Shown here: positions 9,405 through 17,051 of the stretch, in pieces
Position numbering within the stretch: the first letter of the stretch is position 1
Layout of the letters: the number at the start of each line of letters is the position of its first letter
NCBI GenBank assembly: GCA_021371995.1
Contig: JAJFVA010000024.1
Span: 1 to 44,120, forward strand
Reading direction: 5' to 3'
Source of the DNA: Methanoregulaceae archaeon
Lineage (GTDB): Archaea > Halobacteriota > Methanomicrobia > Methanomicrobiales > Methanospirillaceae
DNA length: 44,120 nt
Notes under the pieces: generated by a model
What the model was told of the DNA's origin: nothing
Database searches by the model: none
Seen by the model: the letters and a program-made list of their open reading frames with translations, nothing else
Position numbers and translations under genes: made by a program

Positions 9405-9931
9405 GCACTCCCTTCAGTAATGACCCCTGGTTGTTCCGAGACAATAGCGATGCGAGCCGGCCCCCCGTCATCGTAAGAGAGGGGTTTTCCGTCCTGCTCG
9501 TACATCAGGATGATATGCAACGGAGGTGAGGGAATCTCTGTCAGATTCTCATTAAAGGTTACAAATCCTTCGCCATTGAGCTGATCCAAATCAAATACCC
9601 AGAGGTACCCATCAGGTGCAGACACCCAGACCTGCTGGCCCGAGCCGACACCCCCAACCAGAGCAGCAATATTCCGGAGGTCCACGCCATTGCAGGTGTA
9701 GGGACCGAAACGGGCACCGGTGGTCGAGACGCAGTACCCGTGCCCGTTCACCGCGGGGAGGGCCTTGAGATCGTTCATGGTGAGGACTTTTTCAGTCGTC
9801 CCGTTGACCGAAAGCTGCCAGTTCTCCACCATCGGATCCGGGGCCGTCGTGCTGCATCCGGAGATTACAGCAAAGAACAGGACTGCTGCCACGAGGAAAA
9901 CTGCTTCTCCGGGTAAGAAAGTCTGCCTCAT
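9365..9931 (-). CDS. Sulfite-oxidase-fold (molybdopterin-binding type) lipoprotein
   Basis: About 188 residues from the ATG at 9931. This start overlaps the previous stop as ATGA; the open frame reaches 9967, but the extra residues are not signal-like. The signal peptide carries a lipobox (VISGC, Cys26). The mature protein is a small SUOX-type domain: LTMNDLKALP (about 50-59), then GYCVSTTG with Cys67 where the family has its molybdenum-ligand cysteine, GVDLRNIAALVGG, a DGY segment, PLSYDDGGPARI and a C-terminal WVKWVDRIEI. Classical members bind Mo- or W-pterin, but this short form lacks the dimerisation domain. Bound pterin is possible, not shown. Directly upstream of wtpA, so it may use or sense the imported metal oxyanion. 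Confidence 0.82.
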   Translation of the reverse strand: MRQTFLPGEAVFLVAAVLFFAVISGCSTTAPDPMVENWQLSVNGTTEKVLTMNDLKALPAVNGHGYCVSTTGARFGPYTCNGVDLRNIAALVGGVGSGQQVWVSAPDGYLWVFDLDQLNGEGFVTFNENLTEIPSPPLHIILMYEQDGKPLSYDDGGPARIAIVSEQPGVITEGSAWVKWVDRIEIRD

Positions 9932-10776
9932 GGACCCTTCCTCCAAAGAAGGACGATTACCCCGCACCCTGAAAGGATTGTTGAGAGGAGGAGAGGGCTT
10001 TTTGTCGGAGGAGGTGGATAGGTCTCGTTCATCTTTGACTCATAGGACTTGGGGAGGTTATCTGCAGACCCGTGATACCCTCCACGATACACCCGGACCT
10101 CATCCACCCACTTGACAGTATAGCCACTGGTGGAGGGATACAGGTCTTCAAAGAGGTGAATCCGTTCTGGGGGCATGACTTCGTGCATATCCCAGTTGCC
10201 AAACACGTGTTTTCCCTCGCTGTTGGTCGAGGTGTCGGCAAGGAAGAGCAGGCGCATCCCGACATGGTATGACGGAGGGTACCCTGCACCCTGCCGTTCA
10301 CCAATGGCGGATTCTTCTCCGTTGAACCAGCAGACGGTGATGTTCCCCTGGCGGGGCTCCGGGTAATAGATATTCTCGTAGGGTATCTCCACGTGATACC
10401 CGTCCACTGCTTTCACCATCACCTCGTCCCCCGGCATCATGCCTCCAACCATCTCACAGAGGTCGCGGACAGCGGTCCCTTTCACTGCTCCCATGTCCTT
10501 GAAATTCGATGTCTCATTCTGGTCCCACTGCCCCTCCTTTGACTCAACGAAGACAGGGCCTTGGTGGTAGTAATGGGTCACTCCGTTTCCCTGGACAGGG
10601 AGGTTGGCCTCCAACCATTGGTAGGTGACGGTGGCGGAATTGAGGCTTGACGTGCTATCAGATTCATATACCGAAACAAGAAGCTCTGTCGTTGGCAATG
10701 CAGAAGCCACCGTGCTGCAGATGAAGCAGACCAGCAGGAATATAAATATGGTTTTTTTCAATAATCGAGATGTCAT
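9928..10776 (-). CDS. Secreted, membrane-anchored paralogue of the oxyanion-cluster family
   Basis: 282 residues. Signal peptide about 1-26 (STVASA), one family domain (about 28-230), a Pro-rich spacer (PPPPTKSP) and a C-terminal transmembrane helix ending WRKGP, so the domain faces outward. Family motifs: THYYHQGPVF, KDMGAVKGT, DLCEMVGGMMPGD, DGYHVEIPYENIYYPEPRQG, GMRLLFLADTS and VKWVDEVRVY. The last element closely resembles the KWVDRIEI end of the neighbouring sulfite-oxidase-fold protein, supporting a common fold. It starts at an ATGA overlap with the upstream paralogue (10773-10776) and ends in an ATGA overlap with the next gene. Biochemical role unknown. Confidence 0.85.
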   Translation of the reverse strand: MTSRLLKKTIFIFLLVCFICSTVASALPTTELLVSVYESDSTSSLNSATVTYQWLEANLPVQGNGVTHYYHQGPVFVESKEGQWDQNETSNFKDMGAVKGTAVRDLCEMVGGMMPGDEVMVKAVDGYHVEIPYENIYYPEPRQGNITVCWFNGEESAIGERQGAGYPPSYHVGMRLLFLADTSTNSEGKHVFGNWDMHEVMPPERIHLFEDLYPSTSGYTVKWVDEVRVYRGGYHGSADNLPKSYESKMNETYPPPPTKSPLLLSTILSGCGVIVLLWRKGP

Positions 10777-11621
10777 CGTGGATCACCTGTGTGGAAAACT
10801 ATCCAACACCCACCGAGTATTCCGGTTATGATAATGAGGATGCTCAAGGGTAGGGAGGTCGTGGAGGGAACTGTTTCGGGCTGCGTGGTATCGTTCACTT
10901 GGTGGATGGTGAGTGAAGAGACCATCTGCACCGATAACCCGGTGGTAGTGGGATACCGCTCGCCTCCCTGGATATAATAGTAATAGTAGTAAGGATCTGT
11001 CGATTCGTGCCAGTCACAGTTCCCGAAAGCATGGATCCCCCATGGGTTGGACGAGGTGTCGGCAAAGAAGATCAGCCTCATACCGGTCCGATAGTCAGGG
11101 ACATAGCCCTCACCCTCCCGATACCAGGTGATGACCATCGGTCCCTGCCGGTCGGGAGGCTGGTAGATGTTCTTGTAGGCAAAGGTCTTGGTGAACCCGT
11201 CGCTGGCCCGGATGGTAACGGTATCACCGGGTTCCATTCCACCAACAAGGTCTGCCAGATCTTTTACAGCTGTCCCCTTCACCGCACCCATGTCCTTTTC
11301 CTGAACATTGGTATCTTCCGCAGGGTTCCACCGGAGACTCTCTTCCTTAGCCTGGTCAGGATTATCGATAAAGACAGGTCCCTGGTGGTAATAGTGGGTT
11401 ACCCCATCACCATAGACGGGAAGATTGGACTCCATCCATTGGAAATCCACCTCTTTTTCGGCAATTACTGTCTTCCCATCAGACGATATCTTCTGTATAT
11501 GAATCCGGGTAGAAGCGGCACCTGCCCCATGGATAATGAGGCAAATTGCGAAAACGCAGATGATACTAGTACGATAGCGGATTCTTTTGATTTCTGATGG
11601 TGATGTGATGACACATGACAT
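10773..11621 (-). CDS. Secreted, membrane-anchored paralogue of the oxyanion-cluster family (first gene of operon)
   Basis: 282 residues. Signal peptide about 1-36, family domain about 37-245 with THYYHQGPVF at 75-84, NVQEKDMGAVKGT, DLADLVGGMEPGD, DGFTKTFAYKNIYQPPDRQG, a WYREG segment, GMRLIFFADTSSNPWGIHAFG, a Tyr-rich stretch, and YPTTTGLSV. A Thr/Ser-rich spacer and a C-terminal transmembrane helix follow. A GGGAG ribosome-binding site is 6 bases before the start. As first gene of the seven-gene coupled operon it lies downstream of an AT-rich promoter region holding a palindrome shared with the 600(-) gene. It is closer to the N-terminus of the PEGA protein than to the gene next to it. Function unknown. 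Confidence 0.85.
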   Translation of the reverse strand: MSCVITSPSEIKRIRYRTSIICVFAICLIIHGAGAASTRIHIQKISSDGKTVIAEKEVDFQWMESNLPVYGDGVTHYYHQGPVFIDNPDQAKEESLRWNPAEDTNVQEKDMGAVKGTAVKDLADLVGGMEPGDTVTIRASDGFTKTFAYKNIYQPPDRQGPMVITWYREGEGYVPDYRTGMRLIFFADTSSNPWGIHAFGNCDWHESTDPYYYYYYIQGGERYPTTTGLSVQMVSSLTIHQVNDTTQPETVPSTTSLPLSILIIITGILGGCWIVFHTGDPR

Positions 11622-11702
11622 GGTATTCTCCCGGTCGTAATCCTCTCTTTATACAACATGCTTAAAGGGTGAACAAATATTTTGCTTTATTAATTTACAT
11701 AT

Positions 11703-11722
11703 TAATCTAGTTAACTAAATTA
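11703..11722. promoter_or_regulatory. Palindromic element upstream of the wtp-linked operon
   Basis: TAGTTAACTA (11708-11717) is a perfect palindrome, and the symmetry continues outward as TAAT/ATTA after one mismatched pair. The half GTTAACTAAATT recurs at 632-643, before the partial paralogue. It lies 82-101 bases before the ATG at 11621 and about 60 bases before the divergent gene at 11781, so it could act on either. It is a candidate operator for a metal-oxyanion regulator; no regulator gene is adjacent, so this is inference. Confidence 0.4.
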
Positions 11723-11780
11723 TATTACAACCTCCCGAATCGACGCCTGTATATGGGATCGGCCCCTATTCTCTGATCAG

Positions 11781-12569
11781 ATGGATTGCATCGCCCTGGC
11801 GAGCGGAAGCAGCGGGAATTGCCTCTATATCGAAAGCGGGGATTCAGCGCTGCTTGTCGATGCCGGCCTCTCGAAGCGGGAGATCTTAGCCCGGCTGAAT
11901 AGTGCCGGGGGCAGGGCTGACCGGATACAGGCAATCCTCGTGACCCACGAGCATATCGATCACATGCGGGGGGTGTTTGCCCTTGCCCGGTCCCTGAAGG
12001 TTCCTGTACTGGCAACCGGGGGCACCCTGCATGAATTCATACGGTGCAGGGGAAGCACCATCATGCCGGTCGAACTGGTCCGGTGCCGGTTCGATGAACG
12101 GCTTGACTTAGGCAATTTTTCGATCGAAGCGCACCCGACCTCCCATGATGCAAAGGAACCGTGTGCCTTCCGGGTGAGTGAAAACGGGATCTCGATCGGA
12201 TGCTGCACGGACACGGGGTTCATCTCACCGGGACTTGAGGAATGGCTTGCCCGCTGCGATGCACTGGTCCTCGAAAGCAACCACTGCCCGGAGATGCTCA
12301 GGACCGGGCCCTATCCCGAGATGCTGAAAAGGCGGATCCGGTCAAAGCGTGGGCATCTCTCAAACCCTGATGCCGCTGCATGCATCCGGACGCTCTCTTT
12401 ACATCTCCACCACGTAATGCTCTCTCACCTCTCCGAGGTAAATAATACACCGGAAAAGGCGCTCGCAACCGCACGGGAGGGAGTCGGGCTCTTCATGGAC
12501 GAGGTGGAGATCACGCTTGCGTCAAACCCGGGAAAGGATGCGGAATGGCCCGGGAGAATCAGGATCTGA
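11781..12569 (+). CDS. MBL-fold metallo-hydrolase, YycJ-like
   Basis: 262-residue metallo-beta-lactamase fold protein. The N-terminus LASGSSGNCLYIES is typical of the YycJ/WalJ group. The metal-binding signature THEHIDH gives His56, His58, Asp60 and His61; a later SHDAKEP, an acidic TDTG site and LSHLSEVNN near the C-terminus supply the remaining ligands. Members are thought to be nucleases or phosphodiesterases, with a bacterial relative linked to mismatch-repair-associated processing. The archaeal substrate is unknown. Divergent from the wtp-linked operon and upstream of DNA ligase on the same strand, which fits a DNA-maintenance role without proving it. Confidence 0.88.
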   Translation: MDCIALASGSSGNCLYIESGDSALLVDAGLSKREILARLNSAGGRADRIQAILVTHEHIDHMRGVFALARSLKVPVLATGGTLHEFIRCRGSTIMPVELVRCRFDERLDLGNFSIEAHPTSHDAKEPCAFRVSENGISIGCCTDTGFISPGLEEWLARCDALVLESNHCPEMLRTGPYPEMLKRRIRSKRGHLSNPDAAACIRTLSLHLHHVMLSHLSEVNNTPEKALATAREGVGLFMDEVEITLASNPGKDAEWPGRIRI

Positions 12570-12596
12570 TGCAGACATTCAACCTGCTTTGTATCG

Positions 12597-12668
12597 CGGG
12601 ATATGTCCCTGCCGGTCCAGGGCCTTATGCCGTTCGCATATCCCGAATGACTGTTCCACCGGGAACAG
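12597..12668 (+). other. Strongly structured intergenic segment (nested hairpins)
   Basis: CGGGATATG (12597-12605) pairs perfectly with CATATCCCG (12637-12645). Inside this stem lies CCCTG-CCGGTC-CAGGG (12607-12622). A third hairpin, CTGTTCC-ACCG-GGAACAG (12651-12668), follows at once. Three perfect stems in 72 bases between the MBL and ligase genes suggest a structured RNA, a 5' leader of the ligase message or a processing/termination signal. It matches no RNA family I recognise. Confidence 0.4.
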
Positions 12669-12724
12669 GACATAACAACCCTTATTCCCTGATCCGCCAA
12701 ACCTGATGCAAACAGGGCCCGTAC

Positions 12725-14377
12725 ATGAATTTTCTTGAATTTGCACGTGTCTGCGAGCAGCTGGAAGGAATCCCGGGACGCCTGGCGATGATCGACCTCA
12801 TCAGCCGGGCTCTTCCCACGCTCAGCGAGGAGGAGCTCCCGGTCTTTATCCGCTTCGTCATGGGCCGGATTTTTCCCGACTGGAGCCCTGAAAAACTCGG
12901 GATAGGGCCTAACCTGCTCTACGAGGGGGTGGCATACGTTGCCGGGGTGCGGAAAGATGAAGTGGTCGGGATCATCAACCGGACCGGAGATGTGGGAAAA
13001 GCGGTCGAAGAACTGCTTGCACGAAAGGAGCAGACCTCCTTCTTTTCTGAAGAACTTACCCTGCTTGATGTGTATAGAGAACTCACTGCAATCGCTGCAA
13101 CCGGAGGATCCCGGTCACAGCGGGAAAAACTCCGCGTGGTGAGAAAACTCTTCAGCAACGCGGGACCCCTCGAGGGGAGATATTTGTCCCGCATCATGCT
13201 TGAAGATTTGAGAATCGGGGTTGGTGAAGGAAATGTCAGGGAAGCGATCGCCCGGGCATTCCAGGTCGATCCCTACCAGGTAGAGCATGCGTTCCAGGCG
13301 ATCAATGACCTGGGGCAGGTTGCGCTTCTCGCAAAGGAGGGTGAGGCACGATTAAAAGAGGTCCGGATTGAATTGTTCCACCCGGTGAAGATGATGCTTG
13401 CACAACAGGGGAGCATCGGGAGTGCCATTGCCGAGAACGGCATGGTGGCGGCCGAGTATAAGTATGACGGGAGCAGGTTCCAGTTCCATAAATCAGGGGG
13501 AACCTGCCGGATGTATTCACGGAAACTTGAGGACGTGACCGATGCACTCCCGGACGTTACCGGCCTCCTGATGAATTCCACCGACCATGATGTGATCCTG
13601 GACGGGGAGGTCATCGCCATAAAGGACGGCAGGCCCATGCCGTTCCAGACTGTGCTGCGAAGGTTCAGAAGAAAATACGGGATTGATGAGATCCGGGAGG
13701 AGATCCGGATGATGCCGAATGTCTTTGACATCCTCCATCTTGACGGTGAGACACTTATTGACCTCCCCTTCTCAGAACGGAGGTCACGGCTCAGTGGGGT
13801 GATACGTGATTACGTTGCCCCCCAGGTCGTGAGTGACAATCCGGAAGTGATCGGGAGGATGTACCAGGAAGCGCTTGCCGCAGGCCATGAAGGGCTGATG
13901 CTCAAGGTGCCGGCATCCCCTTATACACCCGGTGTGAGAGGAAAAAACTGGATCAAGATCAAACCGGCGGTTGATACTCTGGACCTCGCGGTTATCGGTG
14001 CCGACTGGGGTGAAGGGAAGCGAGCACACCTCTTTGGCTCCTTCCTCCTCGCATGCCAGGATTCAGCCGGCGAACTGGTCCCGTTATCAAAGGTGGCAAC
14101 AGGCTTTTCCGATGAGCAGCTCCAGGAGATGCATGCCCTGCTGAAGGACAGGGTGATCAGCGGGTCAGGAAAAGAGGTGCGGTTCGAGCCCGGGCTTGTG
14201 GTCGAGGTAGGATATTCCGAGATCCAGATGAGCCCCAATTACAAGGGGGGGTTTGCCCTCCGGTTCCCCCGGTTCATCCGGATTCGCGATGACAAGTCGA
14301 TCGATGAGATAGAGACCCTTGAAAGCATCAGGGAGCGTTATTCGCGGCAATCAGCAGAAGGGAAGGGGAAAGAATAA
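12725..14377 (+). CDS. lig: ATP-dependent DNA ligase
   Basis: 550 residues, normal length for archaeal LigI-type enzymes that seal nicks in replication and repair. The N-terminal DNA-binding domain occupies about 1-215. The nucleotidyltransferase domain starts with motif I KYDG, whose Lys246 would carry AMP; later motifs include [23 protein letters not shown] and NWIKIKP. The C-terminal OB-fold contains [12 protein letters not shown] and [11 protein letters not shown]. No clear Shine-Dalgarno precedes the ATG. Convergent with nreA, another repair gene. Confidence 0.96.
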   Translation: MNFLEFARVCEQLEGIPGRLAMIDLISRALPTLSEEELPVFIRFVMGRIFPDWSPEKLGIGPNLLYEGVAYVAGVRKDEVVGIINRTGDVGKAVEELLARKEQTSFFSEELTLLDVYRELTAIAATGGSRSQREKLRVVRKLFSNAGPLEGRYLSRIMLEDLRIGVGEGNVREAIARAFQVDPYQVEHAFQAINDLGQVALLAKEGEARLKEVRIELFHPVKMMLAQQGSIGSAIAENGMVAAEYKYDGSRFQFHKSGGTCRMYSRKLEDVTDALPDVTGLLMNSTDHDVILDGEVIAIKDGRPMPFQTVLRRFRRKYGIDEIREEIRMMPNVFDILHLDGETLIDLPFSERRSRLSGVIRDYVAPQVVSDNPEVIGRMYQEALAAGHEGLMLKVPASPYTPGVRGKNWIKIKPAVDTLDLAVIGADWGEGKRAHLFGSFLLACQDSAGELVPLSKVATGFSDEQLQEMHALLKDRVISGSGKEVRFEPGLVVEVGYSEIQMSPNYKGGFALRFPRFIRIRDDKSIDEIETLESIRERYSRQSAEGKGKE

Positions 14378-14435
14378 CGTAAAAATTGCGCTCACGCTGC
14401 GAGCCCACCGGATTAACTGGTGATGATAACCGGAT

Positions 14436-15578
14436 TTAAAACTCAAAGAGCGTCTTTTGCCACCTGATCTCCGGTATCAGGGCGGAATGACGGACCCAGT
14501 CGGAAAACCCGGTGAAAAGCCCCGCCTGCTCTATGGCATCCCTCATGGTGGGGATCGTGAGTGGTCCCGCAGCCATCGCCCGGCGGACGGCCTCACGCAC
14601 CACCCATGTGCCAAGGGGAGCCCAGTATGATGGCTCAACATTCCGGATGACGATCACCCGTGCACACCGCTGTGTACGGACCAGGTGTTCGGTGACCGCC
14701 AGCCTTGCTGAGTAATATGCTCCTGTTATTGGGGAGTATCCGGTTTTTTTCAATGTCTCTCCATCCCGGACTACGGTCTCCGTCTCCCCCGCCCAGAGGC
14801 TCCTTGGCCCCCACCGTTCGATCATTTCGTAGCGCCAGTCACCGGGAATGAGGACCACCGCTATCCGGTTTCCGAAAAGTTCGGAATAATGGAGCCTGAT
14901 CTCCTGAACCTGAGGAAACCGTGAAACCATCCGTTTTTGTGCGGCCGAGACGGAATCGTCAACTGCCGTGATTGCCCACCTTGTTGGCACTATTCTCCGC
15001 TTTCTCCCGAGCAGCCCTGCGCTGAAAAGAGGGGTGATACGGTATACATCGATTCCCTCCCGCTGGAGGGTGATGCACGCTTCTCCGGCAGGCAGATCGG
15101 TATCTGAAGTCACTTTATCAACGGCACGGTCGGTCCCGGGATGATCGAGTACATCGAGCCGGGTAATATTCCCGGAGCATCCGACAGGTGCGGTCACCCG
15201 GTCAAAATCGGGATTGAACCGGACCGGGCGGTCGAACGATGCCTCGACGGTCACTGGTCGTGGTGCGAGAGCTATTTCCTGTATCGGGTCAATGTACGGG
15301 GCGACACTGGAAACGCCCCGTATGGTCTCTGCACGGATCCGGACGATGTCCTCGATCCCGAGTCCCTTCATAAGCCAGTCCGGAGGGAGATCACTGTCGT
15401 TTACCAGCAGGGGGCCGCCATGGACTGCTGGATACCCGGAACTCCCGATAAAGACTGAGGGGGCCATTCCCGCATAACCAGTTACCGGTGCTGAAGCGAC
15501 CATGGAATGAAACCGTGCCGTGATCGGGCACCGTGCAAGCCCGCAGAGGCCTTTTCCCTTGCATACTGCACAGAGCAC
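14436..15578 (-). CDS. nreA: DNA repair protein NreA
   Basis: 380-residue member of the archaeal Nre family implicated in repair of DNA damage together with PCNA. The N-terminus has a four-cysteine zinc-finger-like cluster (Cys3, Cys6, Cys12, Cys17). The body carries family blocks such as GYAGMAPSVFIGSSGYP, NRIAVVLIPGDWRYEMIERW and GTWVVREAVRRAM. The last seven residues, QKTLFEF (374-380), form a PIP-box, the sliding-clamp-binding motif described for NreA. Starts 7 bases after the DUF2117 gene, so probably co-transcribed. Convergent with DNA ligase. Confidence 0.93.
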   Translation of the reverse strand: MLCAVCKGKGLCGLARCPITARFHSMVASAPVTGYAGMAPSVFIGSSGYPAVHGGPLLVNDSDLPPDWLMKGLGIEDIVRIRAETIRGVSSVAPYIDPIQEIALAPRPVTVEASFDRPVRFNPDFDRVTAPVGCSGNITRLDVLDHPGTDRAVDKVTSDTDLPAGEACITLQREGIDVYRITPLFSAGLLGRKRRIVPTRWAITAVDDSVSAAQKRMVSRFPQVQEIRLHYSELFGNRIAVVLIPGDWRYEMIERWGPRSLWAGETETVVRDGETLKKTGYSPITGAYYSARLAVTEHLVRTQRCARVIVIRNVEPSYWAPLGTWVVREAVRRAMAAGPLTIPTMRDAIEQAGLFTGFSDWVRHSALIPEIRWQKTLFEF

Positions 15579-15585
15579 CCTTATC

Positions 15586-16623
15586 TCACTCCTGATAATG
15601 CGACAGGGTCACCCGGTTGCCAAGGCGGCGGACCAACCGCGATACGATGTCATTCCATTCTACCGGGCCTGCCGGGATTATATCCCTGATCTCGGCTCCG
15701 ATGTCATCGTCCCGCTCGTTTACGGCAATTGCGATCACCGAATCCCTGGCATACCTGTCTTCGATGATTCCATCGCGATCGCCATCGATGATTCCAAAAA
15801 CCGGAATACCGAGGTGGGAGCAGATATGTCCGCAGACTGCGGTGGTATCATCCCCTACACTGACAACTCCACAGACTTCGGGGGTAAGCATGGAATAGAT
15901 CTGATGCCCGCAATGATCTATGAAAAGCACCCTTCCGTTACTCCTCCGCTCCGAAGACGAAACAGGACCACTCCTCCGTATTTTTCCGCTCTTGCACCAT
16001 ATCCGGGAGAGGTCCTTATATCGCATACCCCTGATTTTCTCAAGACCGTGAATTTTTGGGATTATTCCCGAGACCGGGACAATATTGCCTCGTGACGCTT
16101 TCAGGACAACCTCCGGCCCGGTGGCATGCCCGATCACAATTCCGTCCACATATACCGGTTCTCCTTTTATACACCCGCGGATTGTCCGTTCCCTGGCGTT
16201 CTTCCGTTCTGATACGGTTGCAGGGGTGACGATATAGCCTGTCTTCTCTGCAATATCACGGATCTCCTTATCAACGGGCCGGTTCCAGGCATAGAGGGTT
16301 TTATCCGAACATTCCAGCTGGATAAGTCCACGGGGAAAAAGCCGGGATGCGACGATCTCGCCAAAGATCCGCCCGGACTCCGGTGTCTTGCCATGGTTTG
16401 CAAGAATGGCACACCCGTCGAGCTCCTTCAGCACAAAGCTAGGGGGAACACTGATGAACTCACAGGCAATCCCTGACTCTTCTGCAGCGGTCCGCCCCAT
16501 CACCCCCGCAACAATCACCCGTTTTGGGGAGAGCCGGCTGATAAGGTATGACACGTCACCGGCATCAAACACCTCCGGTCCATGGAGGACGAGGATACAA
16601 GGATCGGAACATGGAATAGACAT
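15586..16623 (-). CDS. DUF2117 family protein
   Basis: 345 residues. The N-terminal ILVLHGPEVFDAGDV and the VIVAGVMGRTAAEESG segment are characteristic of this methanogen-specific family. The C-terminal half holds SVGDDTTAVCGHICSHLGIPVFGIIDGDRDG, given here in two parts: SVGDDTTAVCGHICSHL, then GIPVFGIIDGDRDG, a conserved Gly/Asp-rich region suggesting nucleotide or metal binding. No function is established. It lies just upstream of nreA on the same strand, so a shared transcript is likely. Confidence 0.8.
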   Translation of the reverse strand: MSIPCSDPCILVLHGPEVFDAGDVSYLISRLSPKRVIVAGVMGRTAAEESGIACEFISVPPSFVLKELDGCAILANHGKTPESGRIFGEIVASRLFPRGLIQLECSDKTLYAWNRPVDKEIRDIAEKTGYIVTPATVSERKNARERTIRGCIKGEPVYVDGIVIGHATGPEVVLKASRGNIVPVSGIIPKIHGLEKIRGMRYKDLSRIWCKSGKIRRSGPVSSSERRSNGRVLFIDHCGHQIYSMLTPEVCGVVSVGDDTTAVCGHICSHLGIPVFGIIDGDRDGIIEDRYARDSVIAIAVNERDDDIGAEIRDIIPAGPVEWNDIVSRLVRRLGNRVTLSHYQE

Positions 16624-16746
16624 GTCACATCAGGAGCGATTCTTTCGTATAGTTATAATGTGGCGGTTCAGATAAGGGTACGGATGCGAGTATGATCTCT
16701 TAATCGAGGAGAAATTCATAGCTGGAGAAGACGAGGTGAGTGTGGT

Positions 16747-16904
16747 ATGAGATATCAGGTATCCCTGATTGTCCTGATGGCACTTGCAATCCTTTTATTC
16801 GGATGCATAACCCCCAAAACCAGACCACGACCCCCCTCATGACCCCCTCTCTTCCGGTTCCTGCGGGAAATCAGACGACCATTCCCACCCCGAAACCAAC
16901 GTGA
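16747..16904 (+). pseudogene. Small lipoprotein gene with a frameshift in a C run
   Basis: A strong GAGGTGA ribosome-binding site sits 7 bases before the ATG at 16747. The first 20 codons give a lipoprotein signal (MRYQVSLIVLMALAILLFGC). The frame ends at 16842 after CITPKTRPRPPS. One added base in the C run at 16811-16815 would instead continue through a Thr/Pro/Gln-rich tail (PQNQTTTPLMTPSLPVP...) to a TGA at 16902-16904, about 52 residues, a very typical methanogen small lipoprotein. So either a recent single-base deletion, a sequencing error or a slippery phase-variable run. The rest of the stretch 16624-17051 shows no other gene. Confidence 0.6.
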
Positions 16905-17051
16905 GCTGCCGCTCGTTTGGGGAACATCTCCTTTCTCTTTTCCCTCCTGATTCCTGAAACAGCGGGCGATTTTTTTCCGGGCAGTTCCGATCCAATCCGG
17001 TAAATTCCCATATCGCAGGGGGACAGTCAGGGGAAATGGGAGAGAAAAAGA

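Noticed and set aside
15520-16095. 191-residue open frame antisense to nreA/DUF2117
   Set aside because: No start signal or recognisable motif, and it spans the junction of two well-supported genes on the other strand.
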